64,000 nucleotides of DNA from Podocnemis expansa (GCA_007922195.1 ML682123.1:653514-717513); one strand, 5' to 3'. Counted from the first letter of the stretch, positions 10,750 to 23,300 are shown. A program made the numbers and translations. The notes: generated from the sequence alone by a model not told the origin.

Positions 10750-11880
10750 AGCCCAGAGTTGTGATCTCGGCCTGTGCCTTGCAGCCAGAGATTTGAGAAC
10801 TGAGATCTCAGCCCTGCTGCTGACTCATCGTGTAGCCCTGGGCAAGTGAGTTTGTAGTGCTGATTGAGCTGCTGGTGCGTCAGCCAGGGCTAAGAATACA
10901 GACCTCACAGTGCTGTGCAGAGGGTTAATTAGCTGATGTGTTCAGATGGTTTTGGAGCTAAAAAAGCTGTGTGGAAACTGTCAATTTTGCTTGAATAACC
11001 CAGGCAGGGAGGGCGGAAATGCAGGTTCCTGGGGCTGATGTCGGGAAATCTACTCCACTTCTCACTGGAATTTGGCATTGGTGTAGATTTGGATCTCAGT
11101 GCCCTCTGGGTAAATCCAGAGGGAACCCTCTGACACCTGTGGGGTCATGGATCTGAGAAGGGACTGGGGTTTAGAGCGAGGGGGGGAGCTGGGAGGCAGG
11201 ATGCCCGAGTTCTACCCCTGTCTCTCGGAGGAGAAGGTGGGGAGATGGTCAGTGAGTTGAAGGAGAGGGGACCCGGAGCCAGGATTCTTGGGTTCAGTTT
11301 CTGACTGGGATATGTCAGTGCCCCATTTCTCCCTGTGATTAAAAAAAGAGTTCACAGTCGCACCCCTCACCCATGTAATGTGTTTAGAGATCCAAACTGG
11401 GAAAGTGCCACATGGCCAAATAGAGAGTTATTCTGATCCCCTTAGAATCGCCCCATCCCTGTGGCTCCTCCATGCTGGAGCGTGATGCTCCCTGTGAGCG
11501 GCAGGTCTTGATTTGTCCATTCTTGGTGCCAGTGGCTGGGGAAGAGTGGTCCAGTGGTTTGGGGGGGGGGAGTCCAAGGTGCTGTCGATCGGGGCTCCTG
11601 GGTTTTCTGCAGTGCAGGAGAACGCTGAGGCTGTAACCCATTGGATAAGGATTTCCTTTTGGGTAATCACATCCTAAACTCAGCACCCCAAGAATATCAG
11701 ACAGGTTGATAGAAGTAGTCAAAATCACCATCTTTTGGGAAGTGAGTTAGAGCTGGTGGGTGGGGTTTGGGAACCAGGCACCTGGGTTCTGTCTCTTTCT
11801 CTGGGAGGGCGAAACAGGCTCTAGGGGGTTAGAGCAGGGGGAATGGGAACCAAGACTCCTGGATTCTACCCTCCATGTAT
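10750..11880 (+). repeat. Intron with MIR-like SINE copies
   Basis: Around 10790-10870 is a MIR-like core (ctgctgctgactcatcgtgt, agccctgggcaagtgagttt). Heads of the 'aggactcctgggttct' type lie at about 11160-11300 and 11740-11880. No KRAB-A exon is recognised between 7000 and 11900. Confidence 0.5.
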
Positions 11881-11911
11881 AATTATTTGTTTTTCTCTTC
11901 TCCATGTGCAG

Positions 11912-14900
11912 ATTATCTAGATTCTTCTCTGGCCGTGACCTCCCGGATGGAGAGAGGGAAAGAGCTGCGTCTCCGGGATCTCCAGGGTTCCAAGGAAAGG
12001 GAGATCTCAGGAGGTACCCATACACATCTGGAGTGAGACATTCCAGCTTGGAGAATGTCCAGGAGTAAACTGAGTCAGGGCTTCTAGGTTTTTAGGGAGG
12101 CGAGTGGATTCCTAGGGGGTTAGAGCATGGATGGTGGTGCTGGGAGCCAGAACTCCTGGGTTCTGACCCTGGTCCTGTAGGGGGAATGCAACCTTTTCTC
12201 CCCTAACCACTAGGATCCACTCCCCTCTCAGAGCTGGGTTGAGAACCCAAGAGTTCTGACTCTTGACCATTGTGCTCTAACCATTAACCCCTACTTTCCT
12301 CCCAGAGCTGGGGAAGAAACCCAGGAGTCCAGTCACACTCTTATCCTCTCTCTGTTTTCCTTTCCTTCAGCAGAGCGAGCATTGCCAGAGAACAAAGCTC
12401 CTCAGGATCCCAAGCTTGCTGGCTCCAAGTGGCGGTGGGAGAACGTTTCCTGGAGCCAAGCGGACTCCCCTCCCCATCTCGACACTCCATCGTCATCCTC
12501 TTCTTCCTCCCGGCCTCCTCCCGCCCCGCAGCGCAAGGGCGAGCGCCCCTACATCTGCAACGAGTGCGGCAAGAGCTTCACCCAGTGGTCCAAGCTGGTG
12601 CGGCACCACCGCATCCACACCGGCGAGCGCCCAAACACATGCACCGAGTGCGGCAAGAGCTTCACGCAGAGCTCCCACCTGGTTCAGCACCAGCGCACCC
12701 ACACAGGCGAGAAGCCCTACCAGTGCTCTGAGTGTGGCAAGAGCTTCAGCTGGAGCTCCAACCTCATCCAGCACCAGCGCACCCACACAGGCGAGAAGCC
12801 GTATCAGTGTGGCGAGTGCGGCAAGGCCTTCAGCCAGAGCACCAACCTCATCAAGCACCAGCGCTCCCACACTGGTGAGAAGCCCTACCAGTGCGGTGAC
12901 TGCAAGAAGAGCTTCTACCGCAGCTCTGACCTCATCCAGCACCAGATCACCCACACGGGTGAGCGGCCCTTCAAGTGTGCCCAGTGCGGCAAGGGCTTCA
13001 CCCAGAGCGCCAACCTGGTCAAGCACCAGAAGATCCATGCCGGCGAGAAGCCCTTCCGGTGCACTGAGTGTGGGAAGACCTTCATCCAGAGCTCAGAGCT
13101 GATCCAGCACCAGCGCACCCACACTGGCGAGAAGCCTTATGAATGCCTCCAGTGTGGGAAGAGCTTTGGGCACAGTGCCACACTGGTCAAGCACCAGCGG
13201 CTGCATATGGGCGTGGAGCCCTACAAGTGCCCCACTTGCCACAAGACCTTTGGGCTCAGTTCGGCCCTGGCCCGGCACCAGCGCTGCCACAGTGAGGAGC
13301 GGCCCTATGCCTGCACTGAATGTGGGCAGAGCTTCAGCCTCAGCTCCAACCTCACCCTGCACATGCGCATCCACCGGGGTGAGAAGCCATACCGGTGTGG
13401 GGAGTGCGGCAAGAGCTTTGGCATGAGCTCCACGCTGATCCGGCACCAGCGGATTCACACTGGTGAAAAGCCCTACCAGTGCTCAGAGTGTGGGAAGAGC
13501 TTTGTGCGTAGTTCCCACCTCATCCAGCATCAGCGCACCCACACTGGCGAGAAACCGTACCGCTGTGGGGAGTGCGGCAAGGCCTTCAGCCAGAGCTCCA
13601 ACCTCATCACCCACGAGCGCATCCACATGGAGGAGCGGCCCCACGTCTGCCATGAGTGCGGCCAGCGGTTCGCTGAGGGTGAGGCGCTGCGCCGGCACCA
13701 GGAGGAAGGGCATAGTGGTGAGGCAGAGGGTGGTGTGCTCCAGGAGAACCAGGATGCTTGCATCTGTGGTGAGTGCGGGCAAAGCTTTGCAGATAGATCA
13801 GCATTGAACAAACACCAGGAGACCCACACGTCTTGCATCTGCACCGACTGTGGGCAAAGCTTTGGAGACAACTCAGCATTGGCCGAGCACCAGGTAACCC
13901 ATGTGACTTGCATCTGCAACGACTGTGGACAAAGCTTCGGAGATAAGTCAGCGTTGGACAAACACCAGGAGACCCACACATCTTGCATCTGCACTGATTG
14001 TGGGCAAAGCTTTGGAGATAGCTCGGCATTGGCCGAGCACCAGGTAACCCATGTGACTTGCATCTGCAACGACTGTGGACAAAGCTTCGGAGATAAGTCA
14101 GCGTTGGACAAACACCAGGAGACTCACATGTCTTGTATCTGCACCGACTGTGGGCAAAGCTTTGGAGATACCTCGGCGTTGGCCAAGCACCAGGAGACCC
14201 ATGCCCCTTGCATCTGCCCAGAATGCGGACAGAGCTGCAAGGACAGCACAGCCCTGACTCGACACCAGATAATCCACATGCGTGAGAAGCTTTACAAGTG
14301 TCCTGACTGTGGGCAAAGCTTTGGCGACATCTCCACTCTCACCCAGCACCAGAGGAACCACATTAGGGAAAAGCTGAGGTGCCCAGACTGTGGGCAGGGC
14401 CTTGGAGGGTGCTCTGCTCTTGGTGTCCACCAGAGAGTCCATGCCATGGCCAAGCCGTTCCACAACTGCTCGGCTCCAGATGACCATGAAACAGGTCAGG
14501 CCCTAGGGGAGCCTGGCCATGACAGCTTGGATCTAGACGTCCATGAAAGAGGCCCTTTGGGGACGGCTCCCTCACCAGATGGTGCAGCTAGCGGTAGCCG
14601 CCATGGCTCAGGGGAGATGGCCAGCCTCATCCAGCACCCAGCCACCAAGCCCTACAAGTGCCACGACTGCGGTCAGAGCTTTGCTGAGGGTTCCGATCTC
14701 TCCCGCCACCTGGCCTCCCACCCCAAGCCATTCCGGTGCCCGGAGTGTGGGCGTGGCTTCCCAGACACAGAGGCCCTAGTGCAGCACCAGGAGGTCCATG
14801 CAGGAGCAGAGCTGGCTGGGCCTGTGGAGAAAAGCCGCAGAAGTTCTCCGATCTCTGTAGTCCTGCTGCACCATGGAAACCATGTGGCCAGTCGGGGCTC

Positions 14901-15093
14901 GAGGAGTCATGCGGCGGTTGACTCCTGTGAGGCCTCAGCTCCGACTCGGCCACGCCTCCAGCCCATAGGCCGCAGTCCAGCCATGCGCCGGGATGGAGGG
15001 GTGTCTCTGGCACGCCCTGAATGTGGCAAAGGCTCCCAGGGGGACTCTGTCTTGCTGCAACATCTTCAGAACCACGTGGGGGACAAGGCGTGA
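11912..15093 (+). CDS. C2H2 zinc-finger protein with about 25 fingers, KRAB-linker exon
   Basis: Two exons are supported. Exon 11912-12013 (acceptor ccatgtgcag, donor g|gtaccc) encodes [20 protein letters not shown], which matches the exon that follows the KRAB box in reptile and bird zinc-finger genes. Its phase-1 end joins in frame to exon 12371-15093 (acceptor tttccttcag). A possible start is ATG 11947, giving about 929 residues; an upstream KRAB exon may exist but is not seen. A Ser/Pro-rich spacer precedes the fingers. Counted in the last exon from 12382, fingers 1-14 run from residue 57 to about 449 with mostly TGEKP-type linkers. Fingers 15-21 (13756-14280) have short linkers containing Cys. 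Fingers 22-23 and 24-25 follow, then a degenerate finger whose first Cys is Arg. Presumed nuclear DNA-binding regulator; target unknown. Confidence 0.88.
12090..12340 (+). repeat. MIR-like SINE heads in the last intron of the first zinc-finger gene
   Basis: Contains gccagaactcctgggttctg on the plus strand and its inverse aacccaagagttctgactct and acccaggagtccagtcacac. Copies in both orientations sit within 250 bases of the splice acceptor. Confidence 0.5.
13756..14280 (+). repeat. Coding tandem repeat: short-linker zinc fingers
   Basis: Seven fingers repeat every 75 bp (25 residues) instead of the usual 84 bp. Two-finger blocks such as 13836-13985 and 13986-14135 are almost identical, showing recent duplication. 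Each unit reads C-I-C-x-D-C-G-Q-S-F, and only four residues (TSCI, VTCI, MSCI or APCI) separate the last His from the next Cys. Confidence 0.85.
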
Positions 15094-15099
15094 GGCCAC

Positions 15100-16150
15100 T
15101 GAGGGCACCTGGCGAATGCCCACGGAGGGAGATGGTGGGTTTGTAGGTAGGGGACTGGGCTGGGGGGATGGGGATGTTGACCAAGAAAGGGAGGGGGCAC
15201 CTGTTGGACCACGGGTGGGTGGAGGGGTGTGAAAGTTTGAGGGCTCAGGGGTGGGAGGAAGGAGGCTGGGGGCAAGATAGTGGAGGAGGGGGGACATATG
15301 GGTGGCTGGTGGTGGGATGTATTGCTCTGGGATCTGGGTAGAGGTGGTTTTACAGGGATTGTGCCGGGATTTGGGGCAACGTGATTTTTCAGGGGGTCAC
15401 GGTGGGAGCTGGATTGGAGGGGCTGGTTTAACAGTGGGTCATGCTGGGATCTGGGGGAATCTGGTTTTGCAGGGATTCGAAGTGAGATGCATTAGAGAGA
15501 CTTAACTTAGATTGTGTTGGGATCTGCTTGGGAGATCAGATTTCGTTATGGTGTGGGGGGGTGAGCCATCCCCTTGTTGTGTCCTTTGTGGCTGTTCCCC
15601 AGCTGCCCTTCCCCAGAGGTGGCTGAATCTCATACTAGGTGAGCCATCCCCATGCAGCTGTAACCCAGGTCCTTCCCCAGATGCAAAACATTTCCTCATC
15701 TAGCCATGTGGAATTTATCTTGCCCCCCTTCCGGGACACTGGCTCCCATGTGGTTTTCGTCTGCTTGATCTGGCAGCCCTCTGTTCTGACACTTCTTATT
15801 TAGGTGCTTGTAGATCAGGTCTAGGTCACCTCTCTAGGCAGCTGAAGTCACTCCCTCTGAATGGGAGCCTTTCCAGGCCTCAAGTCAAACGTGGGAGGCA
15901 ATGTGGCCTAAGGGGTAGAGCACTGGGAGCCGGGATGCCTAGGTTCTATCCTCAGCTTTGGGAAGGAAAGTTAAATAGTGAAGTTAAATAGAGGGGTTGC
16001 TGGGAGCCAGGACTCCTGGCTTTCACCTCCAATTCTGTGGCCGGCTTGCTAGGTGGCTTTCGGACAGATTGCATCACCTCTCTCTGCTTCAGTTTCTCCA
16101 TCTGTAAAATGGGACTACACATACCAACATCCTTGGTGATGAGCTTTGAA
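15100..16150 (+). repeat. 3' flank of first zinc-finger gene with SINE copies
   Basis: 15100-15500 is G-rich, with loosely repeated 'gggatctgggg...ggtttt' phrases. 15560-15700 carries two 'gtgagccatcccc...agaggtggctg' blocks also seen near 63230. 15905-16125 is a longer MIR-like SINE ending in 'cagtttctccatctgtaaaa', the typical MIR end. No polyadenylation hexamer aataaa was found close to the stop codon. Confidence 0.45.
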
Positions 16151-17700
16151 ATTTCACCCCCCCCCCATCCTTCCCATGTGGGCCACTCAGTGAAAGGAGT
16201 ATTTCCTCTCCCAGTGCTGAAGAAGTCCAACAGGGAAGCTTCCCTTGAACTGCACAGGCAACAATTTGAGAGCCAATCCCAGGATATATTGTTTTCAAAC
16301 TATGCACTGCTTAGCCAGGGGAACTGCTTGCCACTACAGAGCAGCAGAAGCTAGAATTAAAAGGGAAAAAAAGGATTTAATGTTGCAAAGGATAACGTGG
16401 GCATTCATTGGGACAGTCACAGAAGCATTTGGAACAACTGGAGCTGGAAATCATTTTTCAGCTGAAACATGGGGTGGGGCGAGTGAAAAGGACAGAGACA
16501 GTGAAACATTTTGTGGCTTCTTGTTAGTTTCAGCAAATTGTTTTGGGTGAAAAGGGCCCTCAGAACAATCCAGATAAAGTTGAAAATTGATTCACAATTA
16601 CAGTTTTTGTTTAAAAAGCTTCTTTGACTTGATTAAAAGAACAACTCAAAAGCCTAAAAAGAAACAGGGACCCCTGAAAAAACTGCTAAATGCAAAACAA
16701 AACATTTTTTCATTTGTTTGACACTATCCACCCCCAATAGGATTTTTTTTTCAACTTCTGATTTGAGGAACATCTCGAAAACATAAGAGCATTGACCCAG
16801 AAAATGGAATATTTTCCCTACAAGGTTTCAGAATTGCCAGTGAACCAAAAAAAAAAAAAAAAAAAAAAATTCCACTCTTCACTCAGAAATAAGCAATAAT
16901 TGGAGGGAATGGGAAGAGAAATGAAACCCATCCTTCTCTGAAGTATGAACTGTTGGGGGATAAGTGGAATCTTCTTTTCGCCGGGAGGCAATTTAGTACA
17001 GAATGGTCCTCTGGAGGAAGAGGGGAGGGTGTTTTCTGCCTTTCTCTGAAGCAGCAGCGATAATCACTAAAGGAGGTGGGATGCCAGGGTTGATGGGCCC
17101 ATTGCTGTTCTCTGTGGCAGATGCTCCTGTATTAGTGAACTATGTGATTAACTCACTTATGAAAGGGGACCTCTGGAGTCTAAGCTGCTACTGTTTTGGA
17201 CTGGGCAGAGATGATGTGGGGATGATTGGATATTAAAATCAAGGATCAGGTCCCTTTAAAAGCGAGTGGGGTTGAAACTTTCTCTTCTGAAGCTATTAAA
17301 CTGGCTCCTTGTTAATTTTACCCTATGCTGTACACTGGGACTGATCCAGATTCAATGGCCAGGACTCAGCCCCTAACCCTGGACAAATGCATAAGGTGCA
17401 TGGTGCAGGCATCAGATCGTAAGTTGTTTTTTTTCTATGCCTACACAGCACCTAACAATAGAGGTGCTAGTGAGTTATAGATCTTGGTAGGTGCTCATAG
17501 ACATCACCACAGTCCAGATAATATGATTAATTTGTGACCTTTGCTTCTTTTGGTGAATTACAAATGATAGCAAAACAAATTTATTGCCCTCAAAAGAGAT
17601 CAGGGTTGTATTCCTGCATTAAAAATGTTAGTTTTGGAGGCTGTTAGTGAAACAGGATGGAAATTCCATCTCCCCACATTTTTGTCTGGTAGAATTTTTG
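16150..17700. other. AT-rich intergenic sequence, no gene seen
   Basis: Contains an A tract at about 16847-16869. The tail of the region is rich in aaaatt and gaaatt words that become regular after 17700. No exon-like pattern or RNA gene is visible. Confidence 0.4.
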
Positions 17701-18544
17701 TTCCACTCCTTAACTCAAGTGAAATTTGAAATTGTAATACTGCCCTCTTTTTTTTTTTTTTTTGGGGTTGAAAACGTTAATTGAAATACGACCGGTTTTA
17801 CTAGGATATGGATTTTTACAATCATTGACATGTGAGGAGAATTGTGGATATAAATTATTTTAGTGAGATTCAGAATTCTGCTGAAAATGTCAAAATTCAA
17901 ATGTCAATGAAATACATTTTGTTGAAATTGGAAACTAATGTAAAACTTCATTGGAATTTCAAAGTCTGATTGGGGAAAAAATCATGAGATTTGCCATCGT
18001 GATATAAGATATCGAAGTTGGAATGTCAGTGAAAAATTTTTATTTGAAGTTGATGGAAAATGTGATTGGAATTTTAATTTTTGTATGGAAAAATGTCAAT
18101 GAGAGTCAAAATTCTCATGGAAAATATCACAATTAATACTATCACTAGAAATATTTTGTTGAAGTACTTGTGATACTGACTTTGTGAGGAGTAACTTGAT
18201 TGGTATACAAAATTGGGATGGAAAATTCCAAAATTTGAAATGTGGTGAAAAGTTTTCATGGAAATTTGTTAATTTGATGCAGATTTTCAGTGATATTTGA
18301 GGCATCAATGACAAATGTTAGAATTCAAATTTTGGTGAAAAAAATTCAAATAGATTTGTGATTTTGATGAAAAATGTCCCAATTTGAAATGTCAATGAAA
18401 ACATTTTTTGTTTTTGTTTTTTGTTTTTTTTAAATTTTGAAACTGATGAAAAAATTCACTGGAATTTTAAACTGTAATGCAAATATTTCAATGCCATTTG
18501 AAATTCTGATGGAAGATGGAAATTTAAAATGTCCATGAAAGGGG

Positions 18545-18586
<42 letters not shown>

Positions 18587-19130
18587 AATTTGAAGATCTG
18601 AGGAATGTTTTCATTGAAATTTGAAGAATGGATGAGAGAGTTGCAGTTCAAGTTTTTGAAGAAAAATTTCAGCAAGATTAAAAATTCTGGTGAAAAATAT
18701 TGATATTCAAAGCATAGATCAATTTTTTGTGTAAGAAATATTAATGAACATTTTTATAGAAATTGGACATTTTAAATTTTTTTATTGACATTCAAAGGGT
18801 TCACAAAAATGTTTCTATTAAATTCCTGATGAAAAAAAATGAGATTGAGATCTGAATGGAAAATATCAAAATTCAAAATGTTGAGAACATTTTTGTGGAA
18901 TTTGAAATTGACAAAAAAAATTTGCAGGTATTTTCAACTGCAAACAAAAAAGAAATCAATGGCATTCAAAATTCTCATGGAAAAGATCAAAGTTCTGAAT
19001 ATGGATGCGAAATGTGCACATTTAGGATGGTTTGAGCTTTCAAGTTTCGGTGAGGAAACTTTGTAATCGACTACTTTTGACATTTTGATACAGAAAATTG
19101 AAATTTGAAGTGGTGCAGGTTGGTTGTTGA
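17700..19130. repeat. AT-rich degenerate minisatellite
   Basis: About 1.4 kb built from variants of 'gaaaatgtcaaaattcaaat' and 'gatgaaaaatttcattggaa', roughly every 40-60 bases, with runs of aaattt. Related AT-rich sequence recurs at 40180-41840 and 59350-60360. Confidence 0.55.
18542..18584. repeat. (GT)n microsatellite
   Basis: A run of G is followed by about 18 uninterrupted GT units, embedded in the AT-rich minisatellite. Confidence 0.95.
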
Positions 19131-19149
19131 CATTTCAGTTATTGATGAA

Positions 19150-20500
19150 AATTGTCCCTGATGTTTGGTTGAGATTCCAGCTTTTGCATCACTAGTCGGA
19201 AGACAATGGAGCTAAGAACTTCCCCAGCTTCTATCTCTCCCTGTCTATCTTTCTCATGATGTAATGAGCCAGAGGGAGTGATGCCCTGGATATTACAGTA
19301 GTATTGACAATGTTTGGGGAGAACAACCTTCCTTTTTGTCTCCATAGCATGTCCACCAAAACTGGTCAGTTTCCTCCAGCCAAACTGCCTTCCATTCCTG
19401 CAATTGTGATGTCCAGTGAGGAAAGGAAGCAGAATTTTACCTCCTCTCAATTTGTAGAGGCCAGCCCAAGGCTGGAGCATGTGCTGGGGGATAAAGGAAG
19501 CCAGATGGACCATCAGAATGAGTCTAGTTCTCTACATTGCTGGGACCGAATCATATGATCCCTAACTTAACTCTGTATTTCATGCCCTAGCCCTTCCCTC
19601 CACTACCTCCAGTCCTGTGATAGCTATCCTCTACAGTGGTGTCCCATGTGAATTCCAGATTGGAGGGATGGTGCTGTTTTAGCACTATTGGCGGTCTGGA
19701 GGGGTACTGCACCTTGGAACACTATAGCCCCTTCTCATACAAGTTGTCCCAAGAGGCTAGCATCGTACGACTTCAAGGGAGCACTTTGTGGATTTGTGAC
19801 CAGGCTGCTGCTGGATGTTTTGCCTGTTATGGAAATAGCATTAATAAAAACAAGGCTGAGCTTTAAGAAGAAAAACCACCACCAACAGATCAATGTAGGC
19901 TGGAAGCATTTGAACATCTTGGAGATTCTTAGTGACTGGCTCCAGTCCCAGAGGCTGAAACTGCTGTCTAGTGTGCATTCCCCTGCTTCTGTGGAAGTGG
20001 GGGCTGAGTGATCACTTGTTTGCCAATGTTGTGGGACAAGGGGGCTCTGAGTTGGACTTTCAACACTGCCTGCCTGCCCTGGGCATTTTGCTGGTGCTGT
20101 GATGTAGGTTACAGTGGGTACAATAATGCACTCTGTCGTTCTCATTAGATTATCTATCTAGCCTCATTAGATTAGTGTTTTTACCCATCCAGCACCAGCC
20201 ATATTCTCTCTTTTTCTGCTTGTCTCTCATTTAGAGTCTAGTGTCTCTTGCACTCATTCTCTGTAGACTCAGGGTTAAACACTCACTACTCTAGCAAGGA
20301 AAGCCTACAAACCTCCTGTCTTTGCACCAGAATAAGTGTGCTGAGGCTATTGGAAATGACATTTATTTATGTACGTGATTCATGTCATAGAGTTCTTTCC
20401 ATAGTTATGTCTCCTTTTTCTCCCTCTGTGAATGAGCAGTGTATTGTAAATGATTGCCCTGTGTTATGGGAATGGAATCCACCTGGCTGGGAGGAAAGAC
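19150..20500. other. Intergenic sequence, nothing recognised
   Basis: Average composition. Short open frames on both strands have no recognisable domains, and no known repeat was identified by eye. Confidence 0.35.
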
Positions 20501-20512
20501 TCTGGCTTTTCT

Positions 20513-20861
20513 ATTTCCAAAGGGATAGCCGTGTTAGCCTAGTCCAGCAAAAAAAACCAAGGAGTCATGTGGCACTTTAAGACTAACAGATTTATTTTTC
20601 GCATGAGCTTTCGTGAGAGAAAATCCCACTTCGTCAGATGCTTCGAAGATGGGTGAACTTACAGAATGGAATGAAAATAAATGCAAGGGGCTGTAAAACA
20701 GGATCAGGTCATACAGTAACAGCAAATCAGAGCAGTTGTTAGGTTCAGACCATGGGAAGCCTGAAGTTAAATTATCTTTTGTAATGGGAAAAGAACCCAT
20801 AAGCTCATGCGAAAAATAAATCTGTTAGTCTTAAAGTGCCACATGACTCCTTGTTTTTTTT
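20513..20861. mobile_element. Long-inverted-repeat element, about 350 bp
   Basis: The left arm holds ggatagccgtgttagcctag, gcactttaagactaacagat and gcatgagctttcgtgagaga. The right arm holds the reverse complements: aagctcatgcgaaaaataaa and tcttaaagtgccacatgact. It is bounded by an exact 11-base direct repeat ctggcttttct (20502-20512, 20862-20872). The right terminus is cut short compared with 6240 and 48020. Confidence 0.65.
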
Positions 20862-20999
20862 CTGGCTTTTCTGTCATCAGAGGGTAGATGTTAATTTTCT
20901 AAGAGAAAAAAATCAAGAAGGCTGGAGTTAGTTAATGATTATGTACATGGACTAAACTGCCATTGAGTGCAGTAGGGAGCTGGAGTTCACCTGTAGTGT

Positions 21000-22250
21000 G
21001 TACATGTGTACACACACACACACACACCCACACACCCTCGATGTTTCATATATTCAACCGCTCCCTGAAAATATCCCCAAGCAAATAACCTTGAGAGTTC
21101 TGTGTAAGCTTGAAAGCTTGTCTCTCTCACCAACGGAAGCTGGTTCAATAAAAGATATTACCTCATCCATCTTGTCTTGCCAAGCAAATAAATCAGCCAT
21201 CACCAAAATCAAGGCAGTGCTGCTTGCAGAGTTTTCAGATGTGCTGAAGAGTGTATGAAATCCACCAGAGCTTTGCTAGTGCTATAGATTTTATGCAGCA
21301 GGTGCCCAGATGCAGTAATGATGGGCAGCAGTGAAAAACAGACCCACACAGATGTGTGTGAAACTAGCTATATGGACTGTGTGCATGAGTGATTAAAAAT
21401 ACACAAGGCTTGTGTGCAAGACTAGACTCGTGAGTTATGTGTGTCTGTGTGAGATTAAGAATATAAAATGTGTGCTTAAAAATGTACATTGCATACCTGG
21501 GACTGAGATTAGAATATGAACTGCATACAGCTAGACATGCAAAAATTAGATTTTTATTTGGAAATGCTGGCAAATGTGGTGTTCCACATATCCACAAACA
21601 ACCCGACACAAAACTGTTTCCATCGATAATTAAAATGTACAGGTAGACAAAGTAAGAAAAATGCAGCTTGAGAACTAAGTAGAGTTTGATTTAAGTAGAG
21701 TTGCACATGTGATGACAGTTTCTGTGTTAATGGTTATAAAGCTTTAACCTTTTTGAATCTCAACATATGTCATTAAATAATTAGTCTGACCCCTCCCACC
21801 CGATTCAATCTTCTGCCAGTGTCAAAATTTAAACTGATACAAATTTTTTTGGGGGGGGGGGATCTTAAACTCCATAATTTTGCACGGCTGTGAAAATGAA
21901 AAACAATGAAAGTTTTAAAAATGCTTAAAGATACCCATTGATATCTGTCTACCTGATAAAGAAGTAGAAATTGACTGCTGCTGAGGCTATGTATGTGTGT
22001 CTCAGATTAAAATATAAACCATATGTGTGTTTGAATGAGAGATGAGAAATACGAATGTTGGGTGGGTATTTACGGTTATGTATATTGAGTGTGTGATTAA
22101 AAGTTTATGCTGTAGGTGTATAAGTGTTAGAAATATGAATGGATGTCTGTCAGTGACTATGAAAAACACACAAATGACACCCAGTTTTATTGCAGTAGGG
22201 GTGTACGTACAGAGACATTGTATGAGACAAAATATTACAGACAATGAATT
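21000..22250. repeat. (CA)n tract and TG/AT-rich degenerate repeats
   Basis: CA repeat at 21010-21035. From 21350 to 22230 phrases like 'tgtgtgattaaaaatatgaa' recur with loose spacing, suggesting an old minisatellite. No gene seen. Confidence 0.4.
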
Positions 22251-22459
22251 GTGATCATTTCTGCTATCTTCAGTTCCAAAGCAGTAGGCACCTCAGTCTA
22301 CTTCAGCGAAAAAATCCCCAAGATGTCTAGTGGCACTGTGCAAGGCCAAGAAATCTTGTGCGTTTGATCTTTCCCTTTGCACATGGGGAAAAAATCTGGG
22401 TCAGTGATTTTTTTTTTTTAAATAAAAAACATGTATCTATCCTGAAGAGTGTGTGTGGA

Positions 22460-22690
22460 GAGAGAGCAAGGTTGCCCCCTGCTGGAGGAAAGCAGGACTA
22501 TGCATTTAATCTGAGCAGAAGAGTCCAAGGAATCAGAGAAGGCAGTTAATCTGTGGAACTCACCCCACGTGGTGCAGAGCCCCCATATTTGGCAAGATTT
22601 CAAAGGACTGGATATTTCAAGTAAGCAGATGGAACATCCTTATTTGTAATAGTCAGGGTCAGAAAACTAGCCAAGACTATTTGCAGGGGA
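22460..22690 (+). mobile_element. CR1 LINE fragment
   Basis: 'ttaatctgtggaactcaccc' and 'tttggcaagatttcaaagga' are typical of CR1 3' regions in plus orientation. Confidence 0.45.
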
Positions 22691-23104
22691 AGATTCTGGG
22701 AGTAAACTCAGTTTGAAATATGGGAGTTTGGAATAAATTTCCTCGTGGGGGATGTTATTCTCGAGCTGTTTACCAGGAGCTCTCGAGCAGTTTTCTCTGC
22801 AGCACCTTTTGTACGGTCTGCTGTGCAAAATGGGACTGTGGCTCTGATTCTGGCAGCAGGGAGGAAGTGGGATGTGGGGCTAGCTGGGTGCATTAGGCTA
22901 TGGCAGTTGGGCTGCTGCCATGGAGAAGATCTGAAGCGAGTGGCTGTGGGGCACTGCTGCAGGGAAGCTCGCAGCACTGGATCCCCTTGGCTAGGCCCTA
23001 CTGTGACAGAGGGAAATCAGGAATCGGGGGTCCTGGCTCAGGGGGCTGAGTGAGCAGGGAAGTGGGAAGGGTAGAGCAAGGGAGCCTGGGAGACAGGACT
23101 CCTG

Positions 23105-23300
23105 GGCTAGGCTTACCAGATGTCAGGCAAAAGGAGGCCATGTCCTCCTTTTTACCTTAAGTCCTCTGTCCAGCAGGCATTTGAAAAACACACGATTTTG
23201 TCTGGCTTTTTACTTCCAGGGGTTAAAGTATGCTGGAATGCCCCAAAACACCCTATTTTTAGGGGAAAGCACTGCAGGGCTCCCTAAAAACAGAATATTA
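23105..23300. mobile_element. Fragment of a 'ttaccagatgtcaggcaaaa' element
   Basis: Begins gcttaccagatgtcaggcaa then 'ggaggccatgtcctcctttt' and later 'ggggttaaagtatgctggaa'. The same blocks occur in inverse order and strand at 39125-39415, so this is one end of an interspersed family. Confidence 0.45.
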
